64,000 nt of DNA from Scleromitrula shiraiana (GCA_028455995.1 JABELC010000005.1:1612001-1676000); one strand, 5' to 3'; shown: positions 22,137 through 33,910, counted from the first letter of the stretch. Notes: generated by a model from the sequence alone, not told the origin. Program-made: numbers and translations.

Positions 22137-25100
22137 ATGACAGACCAACAGCGCGATGTATCGCAATACAAGTACTCGGCAATGTCCAACCTGGTCCTCC
22201 AGGCGGATCGTCGATTTGTTACACGGCGCAATGATGAAGTGACGGGAGATCCAGAATCACTTGCGGGGCATATCAGTATTCGGGATATGGGTTCAAGAAA
22301 TGCTCGCGACGACGCGCCGAAGCAGAAAAAAAAAGCATCAGGTCTTCCAGATATCGAGAGAGGCAGCTATCGTGAAGGAGAGGATGTATTGGAACGCGAG
22401 CAACGGAAGCGTAAACGTGGAGAGCCAGCGCAGCTTCGAGGAACTGGAATATTATCGGCGGCCGATGCTTTAGTCGAAGGCATTCGATACAGACCTAGGA
22501 CTTCAGCGACTCGGGCAACATACGATCTTATTCTGACTACAGTTGCTAATAATCTTGGAGATGTACCACATGAAGTTGTTCGAAGCGCTGCCGATGCCGT
22601 GCTGGAATATCTCAAGGATGATGATATGAAAGACTTCGACAAAAAGAAGGAAATCGACGACTTACTCGGGGCAAGCATGAATCCAAAGCAATTTAATGAG
22701 CTTGTGAACTTGGGAAAGAAGATCACCGATTATGATGCTCAGGACGAAGATGAAGATATGGCAGACGGTGATAGCGGAGAAGACGGCGCAGAGATTGATG
22801 ATCGCCAGGGAGTGGCTGTGGTGTTTGATGATAACTCTGATGAAGAGGGTGCAGAAATGCTTGACGAAATCCGTGACGAATCGTCTGAGGATGAGGAAGA
22901 TGGGCAGGATCGTCCTGGAGATGAAGAAGTTGCTTTGGCTGGTGGCGCTGGAGCGGATAGAGATGCCGAATCTCAGGAACTGACCGAAGAAGAGGCATTA
23001 ATTATAGACTCCGGTTCTGCACAAAATACTGATGGCGCTAAAGCAAAAAAGGATTTTATCCCTGCTCGCGAAATTGATGCATATTGGCTTCAAAGACAAA
23101 TTGGCTCAGTATATTCAGATGCACATATCCAGCAACTCAAAACCCAGGAAGCACTGCATACACTCTCCGGTGCACCTGAAGAGGAGGGAGGGGATGAGAA
23201 GCCTTTGAGAGAAATTGAAAACGACCTCGCCGAACTTTTTGACTACGAACATCATGAACTTGTTCATAAACTCATCTCAAATCGAGACAAGATTGTTTGG
23301 CTAACTCGGTTGGCACGAGCTGAAGATGCGGAAGCTCGCGGAGTCATCGAGCGCGAGATTGCCTCGGAAGGACTTCGCTGGATACTAGACGAACTACGTG
23401 GCGGCGCACCTATTGGAGATGGGCCGAGAAAGCAAAAAATGGAGATCAAGATGGACATTGATGTTCCGGCGGAGTATATTAATGGAGGTACAAAAGAACA
23501 GAAAGATGGAGATGCCTTGGTGGGAGGGTTACAGCCTCGAAAACTTATCAATCTTGAAAATCTTGTTTTTGACCAAGGTAATCATTTGATGACGAATCCC
23601 AAGGTCAGATTACCAGAAGGGTCTACCAAACGAACTTTTAAGGGGTATGAAGAAATACACGTACCGGCCCCTAAAAAGCGAAATGAGCCCTCGGATCGCG
23701 ACATTCCTATCACAGAGATGCCAGAATGGGCACGGGTTCCATTTTCTTCCTCTGGAAAACTGAATAAGATCCAATCACAATGCTTTCCGCAGGCCTTTGA
23801 AGATGATGGCAATATGCTGATCTGTGCTCCCACCGGTAGTGGAAAGACGAATGTTGGTATGTTGACTATATTACGAGAAATTGGGAAAAATCGCAATCCA
23901 GAGACAGGAGAAATCAATTTGGATGCCTTCAAGATTGTCTATATCGCCCCTTTGAAAGCTCTCGTGCAAGAGCAAGTTGGCAATTTCGGCGCAAGATTAA
24001 AGCCCTATGGCATTCAAGTATCTGAACTGACGGGAGATCGACAACTCACAAAGCAGCAGATTGCTGATACTCAAATTATTGTTACAACCCCTGAGAAATG
24101 GGATGTGATTACCAGAAAAGCTACTGACCTGAGTTATACCAATTTGGTACGTCTGATCATCATTGATGAGATCCATCTCTTGCACGATGACCGTGGACCT
24201 GTTCTAGAAAGTATTGTCAGTCGAACAATTCGGAAGGTTGAACAGACGGGAGACCCTCTACGCCTTATTGGTCTTTCTGCAACGCTACCTAATTACCGCG
24301 ATGTTGCAAGCTTCTTGCGTGTCGATCCCACCAAAGGCATGTTCCATTTCGATGGGTCATTCCGCCCATGCCCACTTCGACAAGAATTTATTGGTATAAC
24401 TGAAAAGAAGGCCATCAAGCAATTGAAGACCATGAATGACGTTACCTATACTAAGGTTCTTGAGCACGTAGGTACTAATCGGCAGCAAATGATTATATTC
24501 GTACACTCTCGTAAAGAGACTGCAAAAACTGCCCGATATATACGAGACAAAGCTTTGGAAATGGAGACAATCGGACAGATTCTAAGAAGTGAAGCAGAAA
24601 ACCGAGAAGCTCTCAATTCTGAAGCTGAAGCTGTTAGCGATCGAGAGCTTAAAGATCTACTCCCATATGGTTTCGGCATACATCACGCTGGAATGAGTAG
24701 ACCTGATCGAACATCTGTAGAGGATCTTTTCCATGATGGTCTGATTCAAGTCCTTGTATGCACTGCTACATTGGCGTGGGGTGTCAATCTACCGGCGCAT
24801 ACTGTTATTATCAAAGGAACCCAAGTTTATTCACCCGAAAAAGGTAGCTGGGTAGAGCTGAGTCCTCAGGATGTACTTCAGATGCTTGGCCGTGCTGGTC
24901 GCCCACAATATGATACATATGGAGAAGGTATCATTATCACCACTCAGACTGAAATGCAATACTATCTATCGCTGCTCAATCAACAACTACCTATTGAAAG
25001 TCAATTTGTCAGTAAATTGGTCGATAATCTGAACGCCGAAGTCGTCCTTGGCAATGTTCGTAGTCGAGATGAGGGTGTTGAGTGGCTTGGCTACACATAT

Positions 25101-28100
25101 CTGTTCGTTCGAATGCTGCGATCCCCAGGTTTGTATAGTGTTGGCGCCGACTATGAAGATGATGGTGCGCTCGAACAGAAACGTGTCGATTTGATTCATT
25201 CCGCAGCTGTAGTGTTGGAGAAATCTAATCTTGTCAAATATGACAAAAAGACAGGGAAGTTACAAGCCACAGAACTTGGAAGAATCGCCTCTCATTATTA
25301 CATTACACACAGCTCTATGTTGACCTACAACCATCACATCCAACCCTCTATAACCCCTATCGAGCTTTTCCGTGTATTTGCTCTGAGTGACGAATTCAAG
25401 TATATTCCAGTCCGTCAAGACGAGAAGTTGGAGCTGGCTAAGCTCCTTGGACGCGTGCCTATTCCTGTCAAAGAGAGTATCGAGGAGCCCCATGCCAAGA
25501 TTAACGTGTTATTACAAGCTTTCATCTCGAGACTAAAGCTAGAAGGTCTTGCATTAATGGCAGATCTTGTATATGTTACTCAGTCGGCTGGACGAATCTT
25601 ACGTGCAATCTTTGAAATTACTCTCAAAAAAGGATGGTCTTCGGTAGCGAAGACAGCTTTAGAGCTCTGCAAAATGGCCGAGAAGCGTATGTGGCCAACT
25701 ATGTCACCACTTAGGCAATTTCCAGGATGCCCCAGGGATATCATTCAGAAAGCCGAAAGAATTGATGTTTCTTGGTCTAATTATTTTGACCTGGACCCAC
25801 CGCGTATGGGTGAGCTTTTAGGTCTTCCAAAAGCTGGTAGAACAGTTTGTAGTCTTGTATCGAAATTCCCACGCGTAGAAGTTCAAGCGCAAGTTCAGCC
25901 TATGACAAGATCAATGCTCAGAGTGGAATTGACCATCACGCCTAATTTTGAGTGGGACGATCAGATTCATGGAAATGCAGAGAGCTTTTGGATTATAGCC
26001 GAAGACTGTGATGGGGAAGACATCCTTTTCCACGACCAATTTATTCTCCGCAAGGATTTTGCACAAGCGGAGAATAACGAACATATTGTTGAATTCACAG
26101 TACCTATCACAGAACCCATGCCACCCAATTACTTCGTCACTGTCGTTTCTGACAGATGGATGCACTCCGAAACGAAGTTAGCAGTTTCCTTTCAAAAACT
26201 GATTTTGCCCGAAAAGTTCCCACCCCATACTCCTCTATTGGATCTTCAACCACTACCTGTCGCAGCATTAAAAACCGACGACTTGAGGTCACTTTATCCT
26301 GAATGGGAACGTTTCAATAAGATTCAAACACAGACGTTCAAGTCTCTCTACGACACAGACGACAACGTATTCATTGGAGCGCCTACGGGAAGTGGAAAGA
26401 CTGTTTGTGCAGAGTTTGCATTGCTTCACCATTGGTCAAAGGGCGATGCTGGGCGTGCAGTCTATATTGCACCTTTCCAAGAACTTGTCAATCTTCGTTT
26501 CCAAGACTGGCAAAAACGATTTGCATCGCTTCGTGGAGGCAAAGAAATTGTGAAGTTAACTGGGGAAACAACTGCGGATCTCAAGCTCTTGGAAAGAGGT
26601 GATCTTATCCTTGCTACGCCTTCACAATGGGATGTGCTGTCACGACAATGGCAGCGTCGTAAGAACGTTCAGAATGTACAGCTTTTTATAGCCGATGAGC
26701 TGCACATGCTTGGCGGACAGGCTGGATTCGTTTACGAGATCGTTGTTTCTCGCATGCATTACATTAGGTCACAAACCGAGTTGCCCTTGCGGATTGTCGG
26801 TCTGAGCGTTTCTCTTTCCAATGCTCGTGACATCGGAGAGTGGATAGATGCAAAGAAACACAACATTTACAACTTCAGTCCACATGTTCGATCGGTCCCT
26901 CTTGAGCTTCACATTCAGTCTTTTACAATTCCACATTTTCCATCACTAATGCTTGCTATGGCGAAACCAACATATTTCTCCATCCTTCAAATGTCGCCAG
27001 ATAAACCTGCTCTGATATTCGTTCCCAGTAGGAAACAAGCTCGTGCTACAACACGCGATCTGCTTCTGGCATGTGTAGCAAGCGATGATGAAGACCGTTT
27101 CTTACATGCTGATGTGGAAGAGATGAAGCCATTACTGGATCGCATTCAAGAGGAAGCACTTGCAGAGTCCCTCTCGCACGGTATAGGCTATTACCATGAA
27201 GCGCTCAGCACAAGTGATAAGCGTATTGTTAAGCATCTATTCGATAATGGTGCTATACAAGTCATGGTTGCATCTCGAGATGTCTGCTGGGAACTTGATT
27301 GCAAAGCACATTTGGTTATAGTAATGGGTACTCAATTTTATGAAGGCAGGGAGCACCGCTATGTTGATTACCCTCTGAGCGAGATTCTGCAGATGTTCGG
27401 CAAAGCCACGCGACCTTTGGAGGACAAAATTAGTCGGGGTGTTTTAATGGTGCCTGCTGTCAAGAGAGAGTACTACAAAAAATTCTTAAACGAGGCTCTT
27501 CCAATTGAAAGCCACCTCCAAGTGTATCTTCATGATGCTTTTGTTTCAGAGATCAGCACAAAGATGATTGAATCGGCAAATGATGCCATCAATTGGACTA
27601 CTTTCACCTACTTTTACCGAAGATTATTAGCAAACCCAAGTTACTATAGTCTTGCAGATACATCTCACGAAGGTCTAAGTGCTCACTTGTCAGAGCTGGT
27701 AGAGACAACATTGAAGGACTTAGCCGAGTTCAAGATCATCGATCTTGACGAAGAGGATGATTCCGTAACCCCACTGAATGCAGCCATGATAGCTGCCTAT
27801 TACAATATCTCGTACATTACCATGCAGACCTTCCTCCTATCATTGACAGGAAAAACCAAACTCAAAGGTATATTGGAGATCGTCACCTCGGCAACCGAAT
27901 TCGAGTCCATTCAAATCAGAAGACACGAAGATAGCTTATTACGTAGGGTTTATGATAGACTTCCTGTCAAAATGGCGCAACCAAGTTTTGATTCTCCGCA
28001 CTTCAAGGCATTCGTGCTCCTTCAGGCTCATTTCTCAAGAATGCAATTACCGATTGACTTGGCCAAAGATCAGGAAATAATTTTAACCAAAGTTTTGGGT

Positions 28101-28868
28101 CTTTTGAGTGCTACTGTTGATGTCCTTTCGTCCGATGGGCATATCAATGCCATGAATGCTATGGAAATGTCTCAGATGGTTGTTCAGGCTATGTGGGATC
28201 GTGATAGTCCTTTGAAGCAAATTCCTCACTTTACACCCGAGGTCATCAAAGCTGCAAATGAATCAGGGTATGTATTTTTACTTTCTATATTTCTTAAGAA
28301 TTACCTGCTGACAAAATTGCGCACCTACAGTATCAAAGATATTTTCGAGTTTATGGACGCGATGGATCCTTCTGAGAATCCAGACTACGAGGCTCTCATA
28401 AAACGACTTGGTTTATCTCAAACTCAATTAGCACAGGCAGCCAATTTCACAAACTCGAAGTATCCTAATATCGAGTTGGATTTCGAGTTGGAGGACCCCG
28501 AGGAGATTGTGGCTGGATCACCGGCTTATATCAAGATTAAGATTGTGCGAGATGTGGACGAGGACGACGAAGCGGTAGAAGTGGATATGTCTGTGCATGC
28601 CCCGTTCTATCCGGCAAAGAAAATGGAAAATTGGTGGTTGGTAGTGGGCGACGAGAGTTCTAAAACTCTGCTTGCAATCAAGCGGGTGACGATTGGGAAA
28701 GCTTTGAACTTGCGGCTTGAATACACAGTGCCAACACCTGGAGAACACGATTTGAAATTGTTCCTCATGAGCGATAGTTATGTTGGGGTCGATCAGGATC
28801 CCAGCTTTCACGTTTCTGTGGCAGAAGGAATGGATGAGGATGAAGAAGAGGACGAAGACGAAGAATGA
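22137..28868 (+). CDS. BRR2: U5 snRNP Ski2-like RNA helicase Brr2
   Basis: Unwinds U4/U6 to activate the spliceosome. Exons 22137-28267 and 28331-28868, 2222 residues, the normal size. An N-terminal plug/PWI-type region with acidic linker (about residues 200-290) precedes two helicase cassettes. The active one has Walker A APTGSGKT at about 563, DEIHLLHDD at about 674 and SATLPNYRDVA. The C-terminal one has GAPTGSGKT at about 1414 but ADELHMLGG at about 1519 and a degenerate GLSVSLSNARD, as expected for the inactive partner cassette. Each is followed by a Sec63/Brl unit. The C-terminus is an acidic tail (GMDEDEEEDEDEE). The 63-nt intron is a multiple of three with no stop, so the unspliced frame reads through; removing it restores NESGIKDIFEFMDAMD. 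Confidence 0.96.
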   Translation: MTDQQRDVSQYKYSAMSNLVLQADRRFVTRRNDEVTGDPESLAGHISIRDMGSRNARDDAPKQKKKASGLPDIERGSYREGEDVLEREQRKRKRGEPAQLRGTGILSAADALVEGIRYRPRTSATRATYDLILTTVANNLGDVPHEVVRSAADAVLEYLKDDDMKDFDKKKEIDDLLGASMNPKQFNELVNLGKKITDYDAQDEDEDMADGDSGEDGAEIDDRQGVAVVFDDNSDEEGAEMLDEIRDESSEDEEDGQDRPGDEEVALAGGAGADRDAESQELTEEEALIIDSGSAQNTDGAKAKKDFIPAREIDAYWLQRQIGSVYSDAHIQQLKTQEALHTLSGAPEEEGGDEKPLREIENDLAELFDYEHHELVHKLISNRDKIVWLTRLARAEDAEARGVIEREIASEGLRWILDELRGGAPIGDGPRKQKMEIKMDIDVPAEYINGGTKEQKDGDALVGGLQPRKLINLENLVFDQGNHLMTNPKVRLPEGSTKRTFKGYEEIHVPAPKKRNEPSDRDIPITEMPEWARVPFSSSGKLNKIQSQCFPQAFEDDGNMLICAPTGSGKTNVGMLTILREIGKNRNPETGEINLDAFKIVYIAPLKALVQEQVGNFGARLKPYGIQVSELTGDRQLTKQQIADTQIIVTTPEKWDVITRKATDLSYTNLVRLIIIDEIHLLHDDRGPVLESIVSRTIRKVEQTGDPLRLIGLSATLPNYRDVASFLRVDPTKGMFHFDGSFRPCPLRQEFIGITEKKAIKQLKTMNDVTYTKVLEHVGTNRQQMIIFVHSRKETAKTARYIRDKALEMETIGQILRSEAENREALNSEAEAVSDRELKDLLPYGFGIHHAGMSRPDRTSVEDLFHDGLIQVLVCTATLAWGVNLPAHTVIIKGTQVYSPEKGSWVELSPQDVLQMLGRAGRPQYDTYGEGIIITTQTEMQYYLSLLNQQLPIESQFVSKLVDNLNAEVVLGNVRSRDEGVEWLGYTYLFVRMLRSPGLYSVGADYEDDGALEQKRVDLIHSAAVVLEKSNLVKYDKKTGKLQATELGRIASHYYITHSSMLTYNHHIQPSITPIELFRVFALSDEFKYIPVRQDEKLELAKLLGRVPIPVKESIEEPHAKINVLLQAFISRLKLEGLALMADLVYVTQSAGRILRAIFEITLKKGWSSVAKTALELCKMAEKRMWPTMSPLRQFPGCPRDIIQKAERIDVSWSNYFDLDPPRMGELLGLPKAGRTVCSLVSKFPRVEVQAQVQPMTRSMLRVELTITPNFEWDDQIHGNAESFWIIAEDCDGEDILFHDQFILRKDFAQAENNEHIVEFTVPITEPMPPNYFVTVVSDRWMHSETKLAVSFQKLILPEKFPPHTPLLDLQPLPVAALKTDDLRSLYPEWERFNKIQTQTFKSLYDTDDNVFIGAPTGSGKTVCAEFALLHHWSKGDAGRAVYIAPFQELVNLRFQDWQKRFASLRGGKEIVKLTGETTADLKLLERGDLILATPSQWDVLSRQWQRRKNVQNVQLFIADELHMLGGQAGFVYEIVVSRMHYIRSQTELPLRIVGLSVSLSNARDIGEWIDAKKHNIYNFSPHVRSVPLELHIQSFTIPHFPSLMLAMAKPTYFSILQMSPDKPALIFVPSRKQARATTRDLLLACVASDDEDRFLHADVEEMKPLLDRIQEEALAESLSHGIGYYHEALSTSDKRIVKHLFDNGAIQVMVASRDVCWELDCKAHLVIVMGTQFYEGREHRYVDYPLSEILQMFGKATRPLEDKISRGVLMVPAVKREYYKKFLNEALPIESHLQVYLHDAFVSEISTKMIESANDAINWTTFTYFYRRLLANPSYYSLADTSHEGLSAHLSELVETTLKDLAEFKIIDLDEEDDSVTPLNAAMIAAYYNISYITMQTFLLSLTGKTKLKGILEIVTSATEFESIQIRRHEDSLLRRVYDRLPVKMAQPSFDSPHFKAFVLLQAHFSRMQLPIDLAKDQEIILTKVLGLLSATVDVLSSDGHINAMNAMEMSQMVVQAMWDRDSPLKQIPHFTPEVIKAANESGYVFLLSIFLKNYLLTKLRTYSIKDIFEFMDAMDPSENPDYEALIKRLGLSQTQLAQAANFTNSKYPNIELDFELEDPEEIVAGSPAYIKIKIVRDVDEDDEAVEVDMSVHAPFYPAKKMENWWLVVGDESSKTLLAIKRVTIGKALNLRLEYTVPTPGEHDLKLFLMSDSYVGVDQDPSFHVSVAEGMDEDEEEDEDEE

Positions 28869-29598
28869 ACTAATCTCTTTACTCGAAACGAAGAGTTGTT
28901 GTATAATAGATCGATTTAGATGCTCAAAAGCATATCTCTCGAACCATTGATTTGCTCGGCGGGCTATCAGGGATAGCTGCATCCTCATTGGATTCTCATT
29001 TGGTGTACGTGACTGTGCTGCCTGTGCCACCGACGCCGCCTCAAGTGATTGGCTACGGTAACAGGTGGCCCCAACCGTGGGCGGGTTCTCACTCATGCGT
29101 TGATTATGGTACAGCGGAATGTTCTATCATAGTCATTATTTCTTAGTCATTAGTCATTTGGTGTTATTTCGTTCGTTTTCTTTATTTCTCTTTCTGTTAT
29201 CTCGTTGTTCCATTGTTACTTTCATCTTGAGTGTGAAAGTAATGAATCAGTTCTTCAACAGTGTTGATCTACACCGTATCATATCTTAGGAATTCACTTT
29301 ACCGTTCATCCTCCGATTAATATCCGGGGAGGCTGGGGTGGTTGAGCTTGGAAGTTCTACAACAACCCACCACGTGATCTATCCATCTACTAGCGCGTAA
29401 CTTCTTTTCAAGCGAACCATTTTGATTTCCAGAATTCCATCTTCCACCAAGCACCTTCCTCAGCACTAGGTCATCATCTTCATCAGATTATTCATCGACG
29501 AGCATTCAAATCATCGAATTTATCCCTTACGCGTCAATATCTATCTACCCAACATATTCTACAATCGCCCTTGAATTCTTTGAAGCTGTGTCGCGACG
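28869..29598. promoter_or_regulatory. Intergenic region BRR2 to PWWP gene
   Basis: 730 bp in tandem orientation. It contains an E-box CACGTG at 29371-29376 and an ACGCGT at 29529-29534, 65 bp before the PWWP gene ATG. The leader is CT-rich. No gene seen. Confidence 0.45.
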
Positions 29599-31727
29599 AT
29601 GGCGGAAGAGGCAAGCACACGAGATGATGTAGTGGCGCCTACTACCTCTGCAGAAGTTCCAGCTTCTGATGCTATTGCGGAGCCTCAGGTTAAGGAACCG
29701 GAAGCTGAGGGTAACAGCAATGGTGTTCAAAACGGGACGTCTTCTGAGGTTCAAGTCGCGACTTCTACCGCAGGCGCGACGGAAGAAGGTACGATATATT
29801 TACTAATGCTTCAATTGCTGTTGGATCACTTTTGCTAATTGTCGCTATTCTATACTTAGTTAACGACAACGACGCCGAAACTAAACCTGAAACAAACGAC
29901 AAACAATCAATTCCGGACAAAATACCAGACGACGCAGAACCAGAACATTCGACATCCATCGCCCCTGAAAACGATACTGAAGTGAAAGACGGTGAACAAT
30001 CGGGAGCTGTCGCTCCAACAGCTGATGGATCTGCAGAACCGGCAGACCCAGCAGAGGCTGCTGTCGATACCCCTGTTTCCGCGAGCAAATCCAAAGCTCG
30101 ACGCAAATCAGGCGTTCCTGAACACAAGAAGAAATTGAATAAAAAACAATCGAAGGCAAAGTTGACACATACGGATGCGAAACCTGGAGACTATTTTTAT
30201 GTGCGATTGAAGGGATATCCTTTGTGGCCAGCAATCGTCTGCGATGAGGATATGTTGCCCAACACCCTCATCAAATCACGCCCTGTCACAGCAATGCGAG
30301 CCGACGGTACATACAGAGCTGACTATGAGGATGATGGACCAAAGGCTAAGGACAGAACTTTCCCTGTCATGTATCTTTTTACAAATGAATTGTGAGCATT
30401 ACCCGTCTTTACCCACCCCCTTACCTCGCAAACAATAAATACTAATATTGTTTAGTGGCTGGATCCCAAATTACGATCTCGTTGACATTGATCTGGATAC
30501 TGTTGGGGATGTTCCGCAGAACATGCGCAAGGATCTATATGCTGCACACCAGCTCGCTGCTGAGAAGCACGATTTGGATTTTTTCAAAACTGTTTTGACT
30601 GAGTTTATGGAGGCAAAGAAAGCCGAAGAAGAGGCCAAAGAGGCTGCCAAAGCTGCAAAGAAGGCCAGCAAAGCAAAGAAAGAGAAGGCACCAAAGGCTA
30701 TCTCAAGTCGAGAAGAGAACGAAGATACAGAGATGATGGATGCCAGCGCAATTGTTGATGATGAGACTGATGTCCCAAAGTCCGTAAAGAAGCGCAAGAC
30801 TGATGAGGCTGTTAGTTGTCATTATTTCACATTGTCTAGTTTATGCTAACTCAATTGTTCAGGAACAACCCGGATCAGCTCTGAAGAAGCCTCGTATTAA
30901 GTTGAATAATACTCCGAAGGCTACAAATGGAACAGCAACTCCTAAATCTGCTAAGGAGCCGAAATCTGCGAAATCTGCGAAAGAAAAGAAAACAAAGAAG
31001 ACTCCTGCTAAGCCAAAGGAAACTGCGCCTGTGGCTCCGCCAGAGCCGGAATTGACACCCGAAGAAAAGCGGGTCAAAAAGGAGGTATGTTACTTAAATC
31101 TAAAGATTGAAAGCGTCCACTCTAACAATTCCAATAGAAAGAGATTCTATTCTTGAGGCACAAACTCCAGAAGGGTCTTTTAACCAAAGATCAGGCCCCG
31201 AAGGAAGAAGAAATGAAGCAAATGTCTGAATACGTCAGCAAACTCGAAGGATATGCAGATCTTGAAGTCAGTATCATCCGAGCAACAAAGATCAACAAAG
31301 TTCTCAAAGCTATTTTGAAATTGTCCGCCATCCCTAAAGAAGAGGAATTTCAATTCAAGCCCCGATCTCAAACTTTACTTGACAAGTGGAATAAACTGCT
31401 CGCCAGCGAACAGGTTGTACCCGTCGCAACAGAAACTACTACTGAAGCTGCCAACGAGCAGCCCAAAGCGGGGAGTGAAGAATCAAAGGCCCAAATTGAT
31501 AGGCCAAATGGTACTACTGAGAACGATGAGAACAATGCGGAAGACAAGTCACCCACCCTTGAGACACCACTTACTGCTCTGCTTAAGGAGGAAGTGACAA
31601 TTAACGAGAAGCCTATTCCTGAGGCTGAGGATTCACCAAAGGTATGAAAACATCACCTGGCAAGATTCTTGTCTGAGAACTAACAATCTCCCAGACAGAG
31701 TCAGCTACTGTCGAATCAACCACATAA
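29599..31727 (+). CDS. PWWP-domain chromatin protein (LEDGF-like architecture)
   Basis: Six exons: 29599-29788, 29860-30391, 30456-30810, 30863-31084, 31138-31641 and 31695-31727, giving 611 residues; all phases agree. The N-terminal about 160 residues are acidic and disordered. The PWWP domain follows (GDYFYVRLKGYPLWPAIVCD then MYLFTNEFGWIPNYDLVDID), a reader of methylated histone H3 with DNA in this superfamily. Then come a Lys/Ala-rich helix (KKAEEEAKEAAKAAKKASKA) and basic stretches. A helical domain resembling the TFIIS N-terminal/LEDGF type comes near the C-terminus (VSKLEGYADLEVSIIRATKI then NKVLKAILKLSAIPKEEEF). A PWWP followed by such a domain suggests a transcription-elongation or acetyltransferase adaptor like yeast Pdp3/Ioc4; the exact orthologue is uncertain. 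The last exon codes only ten residues. Confidence 0.82.
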
Positions 31728-32581
31728 GAGGACCACCCTGGAGAAGACGCTTTTTCCAAAGCGTGGATTTGTCACAGGGCCAATCCTTTCGATCAATATT
31801 GAGGATCGATTAATGAGCAACCAAGCACCCTCTAAGTTTTTAATCGCTATCTTTTCAGGTATCGTCGTATCATTATACGGCGTAGGGTTCATAGTTTTTG
31901 CATCTGCTTTGCGAGTTCCCCTTGTAACATTAAGAATTAACGGATTGCTACTACTCATGGAGTTTTAGCATTTCACGAACTACACTTTGTACAAATTTCA
32001 TTTTCTGAAAAAAAGCACGCGATGGAGGAGCGCGGTATTTGACAACAGGACCATTTGGTCTGCATGAACACTCGCTTTCCAGTCTGACATTCGGGTATCT
32101 TCAGTTTACGTTAGGCAATTAGGCAATTAGTCAATAACCAAGCTATTAAAATAGCTCCTATGGTGCAGTGACTTCCAGCATTGAATGAATGTATGAAAAT
32201 CGAGTGAAAGCTTCCATTGCTAACTTCAGGCTGCAGCTGATGACGCTTGTACGAGTTGATCCATTTCTGAATGTTCATTCAGTATTTGAACATTTAGAGA
32301 TATCTTAAGCTCATTTGTTTTGGAGGTTTGTTCAAGATATAGATGTTTAAACCACTTTAAGTTAATTTAATCATAAATGTCTATTTGAAATATAGATATT
32401 TAGAATTTCAACATCATGAAGACGGATCAGAATTACTGGAATATTCTAACCTCACATATCAGGCATTATATAAACTTACCACACCGCTTCCTTATCAAGT
32501 CTACATGACTGGCAGTACTTTTTTCCCAAAATTATTTTTGTTCAGTCGAATCCTTATCACGACAATCATAAACATAGCACA
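31728..32581. other. Intergenic region with repeat copy
   Basis: About 850 bp upstream of RCL1. It carries a dispersed-repeat tract (32258-32412) and a GGCAATTA duplication near 32112-32128. Several short open frames, none supportable. Confidence 0.6.
32258..32412. repeat. Dispersed AT-rich repeat
   Basis: Begins GATCCATTTCTGAATGTTCA then AGTATTTGAACATTTAGAG. A second unit near 32372 reads AAATGTCTATTTGAAATATA then GATATTTAGAAT. Confidence 0.5.
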
Positions 32582-33808
32582 ATGTCCGCACCTACTCCCG
32601 AAGTTCTTCGATTCACAACGCACAAGTCCTTGACACATCGCCTTGTTCTTTCTGCTTTAACCGGTCGTCCTATCCATATATCTCAAATTCGATCCTCCTC
32701 GCCCACAAACCCAGGTCTTGCGCAGCACGAGATATCCTTTCTCCGTCTTCTCGAATCCATAAGCAATGGCTCCTCTGTTCAGATTTCATACACGGGTACA
32801 CAGCTAGTTTATAACCCCGGTGTGATTGCTGGATCGATTGATGGCTTGGGTGCAGATGTTGACGGCGTCATAAAATGTCATTTGCCGGCGAATAATACGA
32901 GAGGTGTTAGTTATTTCCTGCTACCACTGTGTATGCTTGCGCCTTTTGCGAAAAAAGCCGTCAATGTGCGATTTGAGGGAGAAGGTGTCATTACCAGTTC
33001 TACGGAAGCTGGGGATATTTCGGTGGATAGTGTGAGGACGGCTATTTTACCGCTTTACGAACCTTTTGGGATTATGGCTAGCAAATTGGAGATCCGAGTT
33101 TTGCAGAGAAGTTGTGCCGGATCTGGAGGAAAAGGTGGCGGTGGAGTGGTCGAATTGCGGTTCGGGAGTCAGATTAAAGCATTGCCGAAAACACTGCATT
33201 TGAACAGGAATCCTGGAAGAGTAAGGAGGATTAGAGGAGTGGCGTATGCGACTGGAGTCAGTAATAGTCATAATGCGAGAATGATACACGAGGCGAGGGG
33301 AGTGTTAAATCCGTTGGTCGGGGATATACATATTGCGACACAATATGACCAAGCGCCATTGGTCTCGACGAAGGACAAGGCAAATCCGGGTGCGAAGAAG
33401 AGAACAGGAGTCGGTTTTGGGTTGGCATTGATAGCAGAGACTAGCTCGGCAGGTATAATTTATTCTGCAGATGTAGTATCGCCGAGTGCTGGAGGTGTTG
33501 CGCCAGAAGATATTGGTAAGCAATGTGCATATCAATTGCTGGAAGTAATATCACAAGGAGGATGCGTTACAAAGGCCGGGGCACAGACTGTACTCACGAT
33601 GATGTCTATGGGTTCGGAAGACGTTGGAAGATTAAGATTGGGGCGAGAAGTTATAGCTACGGAGGATTTAATAGAATTGGGTCGCGATTTGAAGAAATTT
33701 GGGGCAAGCAGCTGGGGTTTACGGGATGTAGATGAAGATGAGAGTGATGATATAATAGTCAGTGTCAAGGGCACAGGAGTAGGCAATGTTGGAAGAGGTA
33801 TACAGTAG
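32582..33808 (+). CDS. RCL1: RNA 3'-phosphate cyclase-like protein Rcl1
   Basis: SSU-processome factor that partners the GTPase Bms1 and acts in early 18S pre-rRNA cleavage (A2 region); nucleolar. Single exon, 408 residues. The family pattern starts at LRFTTHKSLTHRLVLSALTG. It continues with GLAQHEISFLRLLESISNGS, YNPGVIAGS, RGVSYFLLPLCMLAPFAKK and RRIRGVAYATGVSNSHNARM. The conserved 3' region has GEDIG-type EDIGKQCAYQLLEVISQGGC and ALIAETSSAGIIYSADVVSP. Rcl1 members lack cyclase activity (family knowledge). The 5' third of the coding strand is C-rich and the rest strongly G-rich, switching near 32850-32950. Only 102 bp separate its stop from the convergent DUF1746 gene. Confidence 0.95.
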   Translation: MSAPTPEVLRFTTHKSLTHRLVLSALTGRPIHISQIRSSSPTNPGLAQHEISFLRLLESISNGSSVQISYTGTQLVYNPGVIAGSIDGLGADVDGVIKCHLPANNTRGVSYFLLPLCMLAPFAKKAVNVRFEGEGVITSSTEAGDISVDSVRTAILPLYEPFGIMASKLEIRVLQRSCAGSGGKGGGGVVELRFGSQIKALPKTLHLNRNPGRVRRIRGVAYATGVSNSHNARMIHEARGVLNPLVGDIHIATQYDQAPLVSTKDKANPGAKKRTGVGFGLALIAETSSAGIIYSADVVSPSAGGVAPEDIGKQCAYQLLEVISQGGCVTKAGAQTVLTMMSMGSEDVGRLRLGREVIATEDLIELGRDLKKFGASSWGLRDVDEDESDDIIVSVKGTGVGNVGRGIQ

Positions 33809-33910
33809 GATAACGAAGTCGCATTAAACATGTCTATAGACATATATTCAATGCGCTGTTGGATCTTGAAACATTTATTCCTTGCTATGAGTTAAGACTG
33901 TGGCTCATTT

